NCBI GenBank assembly: GCA_963693285.1
Contig: OY848929.1
Coordinates: forward strand, 4,652,501 to 4,716,500
Length of the DNA: 64,000 bases
Direction of reading: 5' to 3'
DNA from: Xestospongia muta
Lineage: Eukaryota; Porifera; Demospongiae; Haplosclerida; Petrosiidae
The position numbers and the translations under genes are program-made. This document shows, one piece after another, positions 39,743 through 52,900 of the stretch. Position 1 is the first letter of the stretch, and each line of letters starts with the position of its first letter. The notes beneath the pieces are model-generated. The model saw only the letters and a list, made by a program, of their open reading frames with translations, ran no database searches and was not told the origin of the DNA.

Positions 39743-41681
39743 ATTAATTCTTGCTATAAAGAAATAGAATCAATCAACTTATAAAACAATACACTATCTT
39801 CAGATTTGATATTACTATAATATGTTATATGTTATTTTTTGGTGGCAAGCACTTAATGATGTTACATGTTGTCTTATTAAGTATTACGACTTGTTTTACC
39901 GTTTAATGTCTTATTTGTTTCCAAAGCTGTTTCTTCCCTCAAAATATGATCTGCTAGTTTCGTTAGTTCTTGGAAATCATGGTCAATGGCTCTGAATGGC
40001 ATTACTTCATGCATTCTCTGAAAGGTCACAGTTTTTAGAATAGAATTGAGCCGTTTAGATGATCCTCGACTCAGACTATCAATATCTATAAAATATAATT
40101 TATATATTTCTCAATATATAGTCTGTACACTTTAAATTCTGTTTATGTTGGAAATGATAATCCAATATACATCCCTCCCTCTAAAATTGGACTACAAAAT
40201 GTAGGAATAAAATACTTTAATCACTAACCTAACTCAAACGTTTCTAGAATAGCTTCATTGCTTGTGTACTCCCAGTTGTGTTGTACAAGTCTCTTCAACT
40301 TTTTAATGCTTGTTTCTAGGAACTTATCATACAGTTCTTTTGCTAATGTTTGAATCAATACCAGGGGCTCCTACCACAAAAATACCAGCATTGGTGAAAA
40401 AGTAACAAGCTTTATTATACCTTGATGTCCATGTCATATGCTTCTATTAGAATATTCAATAATGTGACATCCTTTGTTCTTGACTGAAGCTGATGATAGT
40501 GAGAAAACAACTCTTCTTTAAGTTGCCTTTTTTCAAGCAATAAACCCTCAAGCTCTATATTAATACATTATAATTTTACATATATATTATTGTCTGAGTT
40601 TCTTAAACTAGTAATTAATCTTGTCAGATATGATGCTATGTGGTAATATCTACAGATTACTAATATGTCACATACGTTCTATTCTGATAGCAGTACATTC
40701 TATTTCACTCTGTATTCTGTCAGTAGAACAGTGGACACAATGAATAATATCCGATAATAGAGACAACTCTTTCAGTTTAGTACTGTTCTCACAGTGATTT
40801 TTAACCCTAAGTATTATGATAACTAAACTGTTATAGTATACAACTGTCATACTCACCATTTTTCAATTTCATTGATTCCAGAGACATTTTCATAAAAATC
40901 GACATCTACACTTTCATCCACCGAATCACTGTGTAAATCTTTATCATCTTCAACTTCTCTATAAACTTGTCCAAACGGTTCATACAATTTCTTCCACGTT
41001 TTCAGTGTGTCTTCAATCTCTGGACCAGTCTGGTTGCCAAGGTTATAATTCCTTGCCATCTGTACCCACTTCAACATTGATAGCTGAATACAACTATCTG
41101 GTACATCAACACCAACAGTGTGTTGTAATTGTTTCTTAATCTTCTCTTTAATCATGAGTTCATAGTCCTCTCTATCTTGGAATCTATCATAGCATAAATA
41201 TTCTGTGGTGGTACTTGTGGTGTCAGTAGGATAAGATGAAAGAGACGTCAAGTCTTTGCCTGTTATGTCAGCTGTAAGACAAGTGTCCAGTTTATTCACA
41301 ACGATGAGTGCTCTTCTTTGATTGAAGATATCTAAAAATCAACAAATTATGGAGGTAGTAAGTCATCTCTCTCTCTCTCTCTTTCTCTCTCTCTCGAAAA
41401 AGTCATCTTTCCTTGTGTCCATAAACTACTATAAGATTACATAAACTCTATCTCTTTACAATAGGGTAACAATCTCTACCATTGCTTATTAATAATCCTG
41501 TTTTGACTTGTATTGTGTTCTAATGATTATAGTGAGTATCAAGAGATTAGTTGAACCAATTATTGAATTCATCATCAATATATTGTGTTTTTATAACTAA
41601 TCAAAACACTATTTAATTATAGCTAACATATGGTATGGTGTGAGATTTTGCACTCTTTTGGAGAGTATCAATTCTGATTTA

Positions 41682-41712
<31 letters not shown>

Positions 41713-43210
41713 GCTCTTTTCCTTACCTCTGTCTCTACTTAACAGAACTTCAAGGGGACTAGTGTCCATCTTGTCTGGTTCTAGTTGATCACAACTCAAG
41801 ACAAAGAGGTAAGCCGAACAAGAGAACAGAGAATGTGCAAACTGTTCTTTTAAATTTCCACCACTTATAACTGGACTACAAACATGTTCAAATCTACTTA
41901 TGTGAGGGCATAGTCTGAAAAAGATTGGAGCATCTGAAGTTTGGGTCTTAAATATCCTAAAAAATAAACAAAATTATATGATGATTCATGGTCTACTGCT
42001 AATATAAACCTTGAGTATTCAAGGACATTGAGAAGTGTCCGTCTTCCAGACTCAGCCTGGCCACATATTCCAATAATAGCAATGTCCTTCTCTACTTTTT
42101 GTTTTAATGGCAACACATAATGTTCTGTCAATTCACAGCGATATTCTTCTGGACAAGATTGTACAAGTTTATCTAAAATACTCTAAATGAGAGAGTGTGT
42201 GTGTGTGTGTGTGTGTGTGTATAAGTACTGCATGAATCAAATTTAGCAAAATTAAAATTTAAAAGACAGCATGCATTATTATAGCACATGCAATACTGCT
42301 GTCTAAGCTCATGAGTTAGCATTAAATATGCCAGTTTATGTATCAGCTTACACATACTCTATTGTCTATGCATTTTCATAGTTTACATGGACTCTAGTAT
42401 AGTATCATTGTATGTCAATATTCAGTATACAATTATTTATACATAATATACTACATGATTCTCATCAGTTTACTATATGCAGTGACTTAATGTGCCTACT
42501 ATTTATGGTATAATATTTATACAAGACAGCTGGAGAATGAATTTTAATATAATTTTCTATGTGGTCACAACAAATTCCCATTTGAGGAGTGTGGGAGTGC
42601 TTATCTTTAACTTACTGTACTAGCTACACACTGAAAGTGTGTTAATCACATGTTTTATGATCAACCAATATTAATGTTTGACAGCAGATAATGTTACATG
42701 TTTGTGTAGTACAATGATTACAAGAACTCTAGTTTACATGTACCTCAATCATTTCTAGTGGATTGCCTTCATTTATGTTTGTCTGTTGGTCTTCATGTCT
42801 TGAGTCTTGCTTGTCAAAAGCAAGGAAATTTGAAGCAGACTCTGTGCATTTAAAAAAGTGATTTATAAAATGTTTACAATAAAGATTGAATGGTATGCAC
42901 AAACAAAAAAATAACACAGTTGCCACATGTAAGCAGAGATACAGGATTAAGTCTATTTAATACACAATATATAATTTTACTGACCTACAAGTTTAAGACT
43001 ATCAACAATGCCACTCACAAGACCTCCATACCAGGTTTTAGATCGTGCTTGTCGAACACTTTTATTGCTTTCATTACTACTGGATAATTCTTGTATTGTA
43101 CTAAGAGTATTTCTACGTGGACGTTGGATTTGAACATCCTGAAACAATCCTGTTTCATTATTAGTTGTAGCAGCTCTCTTAAGTGTTGAGAAAGGAAAAC
43201 TTGAAAACAT
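38830..43210 (-). CDS. Degenerate dynamin-like GTPase with helical C-terminal half
   Basis: Fourteen exons, about 763 residues: 42985-43210, 42744-42841, 42010-42182, 41727-41956, 40857-41331, 40676-40806, 40421-40554, 40229-40370, 39900-40085, 39523-39613, 39386-39472, 39228-39333, 39088-39180, 38830-38949; phases agree. After a basic Ser-rich N terminus comes a P-loop-like strand and loop, IAIIGICGQAESGRRTLLNV, then LFVLSCDQLEPD and a clear G4 motif ALIVVNKLD. The rest is mostly helical (KLKELSLLSDIIHCVHC, KRQLKEELFSHYHQLQ, DFISFCEKYLTSEVLKRKI). The layout (G domain, then long helical stalk) is like the dynamin superfamily or GBP-like GTPases. The Walker A Lys and Ser/Thr are replaced (GRRT) and no DxxG motif is seen, so GTP hydrolysis is doubtful. 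I cannot name an orthologue. Confidence 0.72.
39641..39739. repeat. (TA)n/(ATT)n microsatellite
   Basis: A TA run followed by about 27 ATT triplets, interrupted by atcatc, in an intron of the dynamin-like gene. Confidence 0.95.
41683..41713. repeat. (CT)n microsatellite
   Basis: CT run on the + strand, which is GA in the sense of the host gene, just inside the intron following exon 41727-41956. A second run lies at 41367-41396 in the same intron. These do not act as polypyrimidine tracts. Confidence 0.9.
42183..42743. other. 560-bp intron of dynamin-like gene with (GT)n
   Basis: Contains a (GT)n run at about 42195-42221 next to the acceptor of exon 42010-42182. No other feature was seen. 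Confidence 0.6.
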
Positions 43211-43798
43211 AGCTATCTTGGTGTCAGAAAGATGAACTGAACTCGTCTCGTTTTAGAATTAACACAGAATTATTTTAATTGAAAGTTTGAAGTAAATCTC
43301 TCTATAGAGAAAGAACTCTCATTATTCATACACAACTCCTCCACTACTGGTCATTGCAATTTTAGGAGGAGTGGCTGTTTTGCAAGTAGTGTATTATCAG
43401 CACTTGATAGTCAGCCCACTAGTATAAGTACTAGAAAGACAAATCATTCAATTATTGTAAGTAATAATATTATAAATAGTTTGGTTTACGCAGCAAATAT
43501 GAAAGAGTGGGGAAATGATGAATTGTGCATTGTAGTTATAGAATACAGTATTATCTAAATGCTATATCTTTATTGTACTTTTATTTTAATTATAGAAACT
43601 CAGTCCACATATTTATATATCAATTTTATCATCTATTGTAATACATAGTGAAATAATTCTGTGTCTCAACATTTGATTAAATAATTGGTAATATGAGCAA
43701 AATGGAACGCCCCCACATTCAATTCAAAGTGTCTAGGAGTTAATAAGGACATTATTCATAGATGCAGAAAGTGAGCAGAGCAGAGCAGAGCAGATAAT
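43211..43798. other. Divergent promoter region, dynamin-like gene / SLC49-like gene
   Basis: Head-to-head gene starts 588 bp apart. Four gagca pentamers (about 43773-43792) lie in the 5' UTR directly before the transporter ATG. No TATA box was assigned. Confidence 0.5.
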
Positions 43799-46461
43799 AT
43801 GGCGGATCATAAAACTTACTTTGGTCGATACTATGTGCTAGTTGTGGTGTCTTTACTGGCTGTCCAACAAAACATAGCTTGGGTAACATTCAGTGGCATT
43901 GCTGATAGTGCCAAATCTTCATACGGACTGACAGATGATGAAATCACACTGTTACCAGGTGAATTTGTAACAGACGGACTAGTAAATAATACTGGAGAAG
44001 TAGAATGTCTCTTTAGTACTTATATATGATTTCTTTATACAGCTCCTCCCCCTTGTAAATGACTTCTCCTTTTAAAAGTATTTTTGTTTTTTTTGGAGAG
44101 ATATGACTTTCCCATTTGATTTGACTTCCCTTTTAACTGTTCATAAAGCTTGAAGTTTTGTTTTCAAAAGAAAGTACTAGTTTGTGAAGGTGTGTTAAGG
44201 GTATGATTATCAACCACACCTCTAAATTAAAATTAAGCTAGTTATTAATAAATGAACATCATTAGTTATTGCTATAGTGATGATATCTACTTCCTCCTTT
44301 AGCCTATAGTCCAATATGTTTTGTGCTTCTAACACTTCCTTTTCTTTGGTTCTTGCAAAAATTTGGAATGAGAGTAGTGGGTATTGGTAGTGCATGGATA
44401 TTAGCCATTGGATGTACCATACGAGTATTTGTACCATATGGGGCTGCAGCATCCAAATGGATATGGTTAATGCACATTGGACATATAATGATAGGAGCTG
44501 TTGGGTTGCCGATCATGATCTTACCACCAAAAGTCAGTTCAGTTTGGTTTCCACCTCGAGAACGTACATTTGCTACATCTGTTGCTGTTACTGCTGAGAG
44601 TTTGGGAGGAGCTCTTGGGTTTATTATTAACCCGTATCTAACTCAGCAATTTGATGTTCGTACAATGTTATACGTACAAGCAGAGTTAGCTATATTCATA
44701 GCTTTGTTGTTCACTATTTATTTTCCACCTCATCCTCCTACACCACCTTCCACATCAGCTGAAGAAAAGCGCATTAGTTTTAAACATTCTATAAAAATAC
44801 TGTTTCGTAATCGTGCTTACATTATATTAGTTTTGAGTGGAGGTATTGTCACAGGAGCTAGTTTGTAAGTAAACCAACTAATGTATTGTTGTTAATTGTT
44901 AATACTTTTCTCTGTAGCGGAGTTATGTCTGTGTTGTCAATTATTCTTAATTCAAAGGATGGTTTCAATGATTTAGTTGTTGTAGATTCTGTTGCAGATT
45001 TTCTTCGTAGTACTTCATGGTTAGGTGCTGTTGCATGTACTTTAGGTACCATCACTGGTCAGATAACAGGATTCTTTGCTGATAGGTTTGTTTTTTTTTT
45101 CTTTTCCTGTTCCTTACTGGTCTAAAATTCAGATTTCAAAGAAGATTCAAGCTAATTCTTTTGACCTTACTGGTATTGACTACTGCATTTTTTCTCTGGT
45201 TTTCTCTCTCTCTATATGGTTGGGGCAGTAGCAATCCTGTCAATTTGTTTGTCAGTTTTTGTCTGACTTATGTTTTCTCTTTTGCATCCATACCAATTTT
45301 TTATGAGGCTGCTGTCGAAGCAACTTATCCAGTATCAGAAGGTATTGTATTTGAATTAATATTTTTGAACAAATAATAATTTTTTAATATGAATTCTTAT
45401 TTTAAGTTTTCAAACTAACTACCACAATTTTGTATTATATATTTAACTTGCTTAATTTTTTGCAGGTACTAGTGGAGGACTACTTACTCTCTCTATAAAC
45501 ATAGCCACACTTTTATTTGCTGTTAGTATAAAATACCATTTAATATCATCAACATTAATATGTGTATCGTAGATTATTGGAATGGCTGGTGTTTTCTCTG
45601 ACAGTCATCCTCAACGATCAAAATCCATGGCATGGACAACAACAGGATTGTCAGCTCTAGCAACGTGAGTGTCTTTACTGTTAATTGTATGATCAAAACT
45701 TGTCCAAGAATTTATTTACATTATTTGAGATCTTGTGTAGTCTCATGAAACTAGTCTCTTCCTAAGCAGGGAAGGTCAGGCTCTATGAGGCTGTGTAAGT
45801 GGAACTATATATCTAGTGTCTGGTATTTGAAGTCATATAAAGATGACTATAGCATTACTACATCACAGTTAGTGTAGTTTAGTGTAGCAATTACTCTATT
45901 ATGTTCCTATTTGTAGACTTTATGTGCCTTTAATAGTTGAGTTGACATTTTGGTATGTTATTTATTATTATTTATTACTCATTTCATCACATGAGGCTTA
46001 TGAATTTTGTTATTGCAATATTCATGAGTTAATCGTTAAAGCATGATACATGATCCAACTTGAGTTTATTAACCTCGCTGTGCGTGGGTGCATAGCGAGG
46101 GTACTGTAGTCTGTCAGTGTGTGTGTGTGTATGTGTGTCTGCACTAATTGTTTTTGACTGTTTTTTCCAACTTGAGTTTATTTTGGCATGTACTTTAATA
46201 ATTAAATGAAGAAAATACTCGGTTAGAATGATTTTACTTCAAGAAATAGCTGAACTATATCTAATGCATTACAGAATTCTTATACTATTTTACATGGAGA
46301 ACTATAAGAGACTTAACGTTGATGAAAATAAAGAGGTATCAGACGATATTAAGAAATCAGATAGTCAAGATTGTAAAGATGAACCAAGAGATGATAGCAT
46401 TAAAATTAATAACGATAACAAAACTGTTCCAACTGAGAAGACCCCACTGATTAACCAGTAG
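43799..46461 (+). CDS. MFS transporter of the SLC49 family, DIRC2/SLC49A4-like
   Basis: Seven exons: 43799-43958, 44303-44864, 44918-45085, 45133-45341, 45466-45521, 45573-45664, 46275-46461; about 477 residues, the size of human DIRC2 (478). It starts MADHKTYFGRYYVLVVVSL with TM1. Conserved stretches of the family include NIAWVTFSGIADSAK, SSVWFPPRERTFATS, and NPYL. Twelve hydrophobic helices can be traced, with a Pro-rich cytosolic loop (FPPHPPTPPSTS) mid-protein. The hydrophilic C-terminal tail ends EKTPLINQ, whose ExxxLI fits an acidic dileucine signal for endolysosomal sorting. SLC49A4 is lysosomal in mammals; the substrate here is not predictable. Confidence 0.85.
45665..46274 (+). other. 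610-bp intron of SLC49-like gene
   Basis: Holds a (GT)n run at about 46117-46139 and AT-rich filler. No additional exon was needed to keep the frame. Confidence 0.55.
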
Positions 46462-46989
46462 CTGCATGGTAAATTGTAAATGATATTTATTTTTTATTGT
46501 TAAGCTTGTTGCATTTTTATGTATAAATTGTTTTTTATATGCTTTTTAAATTTATGTATAAAATTAATTGCTACTACTAATTTATAATAATAAAGTTACT
46601 TTTTTTGTAAAATTTTTAATTTAAGAAGTAGTTTAATTTAAAATTATATATGATTAATGAATCATTGTCGGAGAGAAACAAAACTCATGAATAATGGAGA
46701 AGACAGTAAAGTTAATAATAGAGTGAGTGATAATAATAACAGTCATCTCATGAAAACACAATAAACAAGTCATGCATAAACAAACAACAACATATAATCA
46801 TTTCATATCATAACAATAGAGCGTATCACATGACAGTCACATGACAATTAGATTTAGACACAATTGTTATCTATAGAACAAAACTCCAGGTATTAAGAAA
46901 ATAGATGCACCTGAGAGAGAGAGAGAGAGAGAGGTAAGTGATGAACCACTGCTAAGAGATAACAGTTAGGAAACTGATACTTAGTTAAA
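46462..46989. other. Convergent intergenic region, SLC49-like / CDK14-like
   Basis: Contains the AATAAA poly(A) signal of the transporter (46589-46594) and a short (GA)n run (46913-46933). The rest is AT-rich with no gene seen. Confidence 0.6.
46589..46594 (+). terminator. Poly(A) signal AATAAA
   Basis: AATAAA about 130 bp after the stop codon of the SLC49-like gene, followed by a T-rich stretch. Confidence 0.55.
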
Positions 46990-49900
46990 TCACATTTCTT
47001 TATTAATGAACTCACTATCAGGAAGTGTAAAAAGTGCTGGAGGTAATGAACTAAAATATTCATGAGCTAATGCATCGTCAGCAGATATTCTATTTGCTGG
47101 CAACAACTGTAACAATTTAGCAGCCAAATTTCCAGCTTTATTATGTGGATGAAGACTATAAGAGAGAACAGATTCAAAGAGTACAACTATTACTATTACT
47201 TACATTGGTGCTACAACTTCAAGACCCAAATAATTACATCGATCATACATTTCCGGTCTATATTCAGGGAGTCTTTTAATACCCGGCCATGTTCTTTCAT
47301 TAGGTGTACCAAGAATCTACAACACCGAAAACATCACATATATTATATAAGAGTTTAACGACACCCTCCCCTCTCCCTCCCTTGGCTAAACTCCTACACT
47401 CCTAAACTTACCCCCCATATCCTGTTCAGTTGATCATACACGCCTTTCAAACCAGGAAAGAGAGGCTTGCCAGTTAGCATTTCCACAAAGATACATCCTA
47501 CACCCCTACACACAAAGGTTATAGTAATGACATTGTTAAAATTTGTATTGTTCCTACTTACCACATATCTAAGGAAGTAGAGTATTCAGTTGATCCCATG
47601 AGTACATCAGGAGGACGATACCACAACGTTACGACTTCGTGAGAGTAGGTTTTTGTTGGTACAGATTTAGCACGTGCTAATCCAAAGTCGGCTAGTTTTA
47701 GTTCTCCGTTATGATTTAAGAGTATATTTTGTGGTTTGAGATCTCTGTAGAAAAAAGAAAAACAATGAATGGAGTATCTTATAGTAAGATGGTATGTCTT
47801 GTATTTAATCTACCTGTGGAGTATTTTCCTTCGATGACAAAAATATAATCCACGCAGTAGTTGTAACAATAGTATTCTTACATTCCGAGGGTCCAAAGGA
47901 CCAGGATGTTTCTCCATGAAACGACTAAGATCAGTGTCCTGCAGAAAAATGGAACAAATAAAAGAGCATCGAGAGAGAGAGAGAGAGAGAGGGAGGGGGA
48001 GGTGACTTACCACATATTCAAAGACAAAGGTTAGATTGTTAGGCGTGTGAATAATATCATGTAGTGTCACGATATTTGCATGTTTAAGACCTTTCAATAA
48101 GGAAGCTAATGAGGAGAGACACAGGTACTAGTAAGAAAACAAAAAGAGTTCTTGTACCTTCTCTGATGGCAGTAAAAGGAGTCCCCTCTTCAGAATTAAG
48201 ACGTATTTCTTTTAAAGCTACAAAGTGACCGTTTGCCCTGAAAGCAAATCATAACGATCAAGTCAATAATAACAATATGTTATTATTGTAGTAATATATA
48301 TTCCATTATTCCATGATAGTTTACTGTGATAGTTTACCATAGTTCAACAATAGTACAGGGGAATCCTATTAGGATACTAACTTTTAACTTCAATATAGAA
48401 GCAATGACTACAAGTATTTGGGAAAACAAGTGGTCAGTTACTATAACAACATTCGTTTCATTTTTGTTTTATATTGTTCTATTGTATTATAACTGTCAGT
48501 AATTGAGAACACATATCATATTTTCCATTACTCACGTGCTAATTCCTTTGTAGACAGTTGCATAAGAACCTTCTCCTAATGCGTCTAACTTCTTGTAAGT
48601 TTCTAATCGACCAAAAGGAGATCCCAACTATGATAACGAAAGATAATAACAGATGTAAATGTAACACTACAACGAGGGTCTATGCACATACAGGAGAATG
48701 AGAGCATGAAGTTGAATGGCGTCTCAAAGGTAGGGTAGCACTATTGACAAAATTGTTGGTTGATTTGAAAGCATTCATTGGTTTAAAATCATCAGTGGTT
48801 GGTCCTATTGTATCAGTAGCCGGTGCAGTAGCAATAGAGTTTCGTCTCAATGGACCATTTTTACCACTAATACCCTGTAAATTGAGTAAGCATGATGTAA
48901 AGAAAACAACAAAACAAAACAAAATACAAAAAAAAACAAAAAAGATGTCCTCTTTGTGGTATGGTGACTTACTAATGATATTGGCCTTGACTTAGGATTC
49001 TTTTCACCTCTTGGTGAAAGTGATGGACCTACGAAAGAGATCATAATGTTAGTTTATTTAAACTTGGACTTTCAATACCACAGTTTATTATGTGTCCTAT
49101 AATAACTCAATTCGTGAGAAATATATTTAAAATTAGGAAATATCTAAAGTCATTTAATACAGTAGTAATAAACAACATATTCCCTAAAATAAACAAAACT
49201 TGAAGCACATACAATAAATGTAGTAAATGGTAGATTTAGTACTTAACAAACCATTAAGTCTGTACTGACAATGTAGTATTACTGAATCGTAGGAGAGCAC
49301 ATTCTTTAAACACTCTAAATTATATCTACCAAAATTGTAGCATCATTTCCAGCTGCTGTTATTATACAGTTGACATAAGAAATAGTTAAGTGTAACAGGA
49401 ATAGGCATAATTGCTCATACCATACAACTTGAGAACAAGAAGTAAACTAGTGACACTATTTTAAGAAGGTCATTAACAAAGAAAAGCGAGTCATTGTAGA
49501 AAGAAGTTATAGAACACATTCATTATACTCTTTGCAAATAATAGTTCTATTTGATGATATGATAGCATGATGTAAAATGTAATGTCTCTTTAGTGCATTT
49601 ATCAAACACTAAAGGAAATTTGTGTATTTAAGTCTTAAAGTCAACTGGTAATAACTATGTCAAGTGGTAAACAGTTTCAATTGTCTTTTTTCCAAGTAAA
49701 CTTTCTCCAATTTATGAGAATTAGAAATGATCTGATCAATCTATTACCAACTGACCTCTTCTAGCAAAGCTCTCAGACAATCTTCTCTTGAAATGCTTTA
49801 GTCTGCTTTCTCTTCTTTGCAATGTATCTGTTCCATACACTACGTGGGTAGAAATGAGAATATTAACAAGTGCCACGATATGTTCCAAATATATCAAGAA

Positions 49901-52900
49901 CTAATATAATAATAATATTTGTATGCCAAAATATTGTAGTAAATATAGATAGGCAATGTTTATATTAGGTTTCAAAGTAGTGGTTTATACTCTATGTAAA
50001 GAAAGGTCACTACTGTATTGTGTATTGTGAATGTATCAATTGAGCTGGTTTCAGAACAGCAAGTATAAATCTGTATTAAGGGAAGGTACTGTTGTTTTAT
50101 TCAACACAGTTTAATTAATTAACAAAATTGAATATAATATACTATATTTAAACTATATTTGTATAATTCCCTGTACAATAATTACAGCAATACAAGTAGA
50201 CTAACGATATTATATTTAGTATAAGAGAAAGAGCTCACTGCACATACATTCTTCACATGAACAGATAAAAAAATGTAAACAAGTTTACCAAATAGTCCTA
50301 AACAATTCTTAATAAGCAGTACTAATACATTACAATTATACTAATAGTGGATACATAGTGCTTTTACTCCATTACCGGTGATATTAAGTAATATGACATT
50401 AATATAATATTATGGCACCAGTCTAGTGAACATCAGTACTTTCAACAATGACCGACATCAGTAAAGTGAACATACCACAGTGACCTACGATAGTTACTAT
50501 TAGTAAGCTTTAGACTAGTGAACATCAATACTTTTAACAATGACCTACATCAGTAAAGTGAACATACTACAGTGACCTACGATAGTTACCATTAGTAAGC
50601 TTTAGACTAGTGAACATCAATACTGACTGTTCTAAATCACTGTCTTACTTTCATAATATAACAATTATTATTATAACAATGATGTCATGATTATCTAAAC
50701 CATAAGAACAAATTTTCTCAATACACAAATGCCCAATACACACACAACTTCCCTCTAAAGAGGCTTCCACAAGCAAATAACGAGTAACTCAATGATAATA
50801 TAACAACCACATCATACAATCCCCACATCCTTTTACTGTAGCTAGAGGATTTTGATATTTTAATATTCTTGATCAGATTTATAACATAATAAACACAAGT
50901 TAGCTATACAAATGTATTACAGTAAAATACAAAATGAAAGAAAATGTATAGACCAGTGATATGACTGGTTTAGATATTACACTTCACAATTGAAATCTTG
51001 TTAGTTAAAAGAACAATTACTAAATCACATTGATTAACCTCTTAAATGGTACAACCCTTCAATTTAGATTATAGATAGAATCCATACAACAGCAATAATT
51101 ACGTATTGTACTTACATAAATTTGTTAACGCTACTATTAACTATTACGATGTTATTATTATAACAACTAATACTAACATCATGTGTGACCAAGTTAATCG
51201 ATGGAATTTAACTTTACAACTCTTTATATACTCCCTCAAGTCTGGATTGTTTACGTGTTTCAGCCATTTTATAATTCAGTCAAGAAGATCAATAACATAG
51301 TAGAATAGTGAGAATGCGTGCAAGAGAGAGACAATATGTCTATGTCATTAAAGATGCGTGTTACAATAAATGTAGGAGAGAGAGGAGTCAGTTTCTGTGA
51401 ATGTGTAGACAATAATAGATTTCCTTTCTATTAATCAATGTTATGCAATGATCTCTTTGTTCTTGTCTACTTCTCTCTCTTCCACTATTATACAAAGTAA
51501 ATATAATTGCCATGTCTTCTATTGAGATAATTTGTCACTCATTATATTCTAAAATTGTTTGACATTGTGTGTGTGTGAGAGAGACAGACAGACAGAGAGC
51601 GCAAAAGGAAAGGAAAGATGAGATGACAACTGTTAAACAACATCATAGTCACATAGACAAGGGAGATAAACAGGGAAGTATAAAGGTATAAAAGTAATTG
51701 TAAGAAGAGAAGACAAAATAGATAGTGATATTCCACACACACTTGACTGGAGTTATTGATCAGAGATATATACTTGTCTAGTAAGCTCATTTGTTAATTT
51801 GATCACAATTTTTAGCATTCTCAATTACTTTGGAAGTCTAAATACATACCTTCATAACATACTAAAAGTGCAATATATAAACTTCAACAGCCTCCATATT
51901 GTCTAAAATCTTTCTCTCTCTTTGCACTAAACTGTATAACATATTATGATAGCTGCATAAAAACTTTATATAAGAATGACCCCACCATCCATTAAAATAA
52001 ACTTTGACATGCTACCAGTACCAGTACATCAGGTAACCACGCTATCTTTCACATAATATTATTAGTGACACTCTAATAGCACATTGAGTTTATACTAACA
52101 ACACCTACACTGAGTTGTCAATTGCTTCAAAGGAAACTAACACGAGAGTATTGTACACTAATTAGGAAGACAGTTAAATTCATCCTTATATAGTCTTTGA
52201 TGCATTATATACAACAGGTTATAATAACTGGAAGAGTAGGATGACTCTAATCTATTTTGAGAATGGCATAACTGTACCGGACAATGACAACATTACTATT
52301 AATCCACAACTTATATTGAATACAGTACTGTGGTAAAGTACAGATGTCCCTAGGCAATGGGAAGTATGCCAAAGAGAGGTCTGTAGTATTTTTAAGTAAA
52401 AGGAAGACCTATACAATTACAACTACATATAATATTTATTTCATGTTACTAATCAAAGATACCACACCAGACTATTTATTTGTTTGAACAACACACAAAA
52501 AACAGAGAGACTCTAATATGACACAGGTTTAGACTTTGACTTAATTAACACAGTATATATCTAATAATACTTGGGACCACATCAATCCTTTCCCAAACTG
52601 GAGAGCTTAACCAGAAGAGTCTCCTATAGACAACACAATACAATAATTGTTACACACTGAGCTTTAAATGGTATCCTTAAACTGTTCTCTGACTATATTT
52701 GAGCATATCAGTGTATTTTTGTAGACAAGTTTTAAATACAACAAACGATGATCAACTAACAAACAAATTATTATTTACAAATAATTATATGACTATTCAA
52801 TAGATCTACTAACTTGCCAAAACTCCACTATCAACATAATTCATACGATTGACATGAGTTGTTATGAAAACCTACTGTAGTGTTAAAATTTGACTGAACA

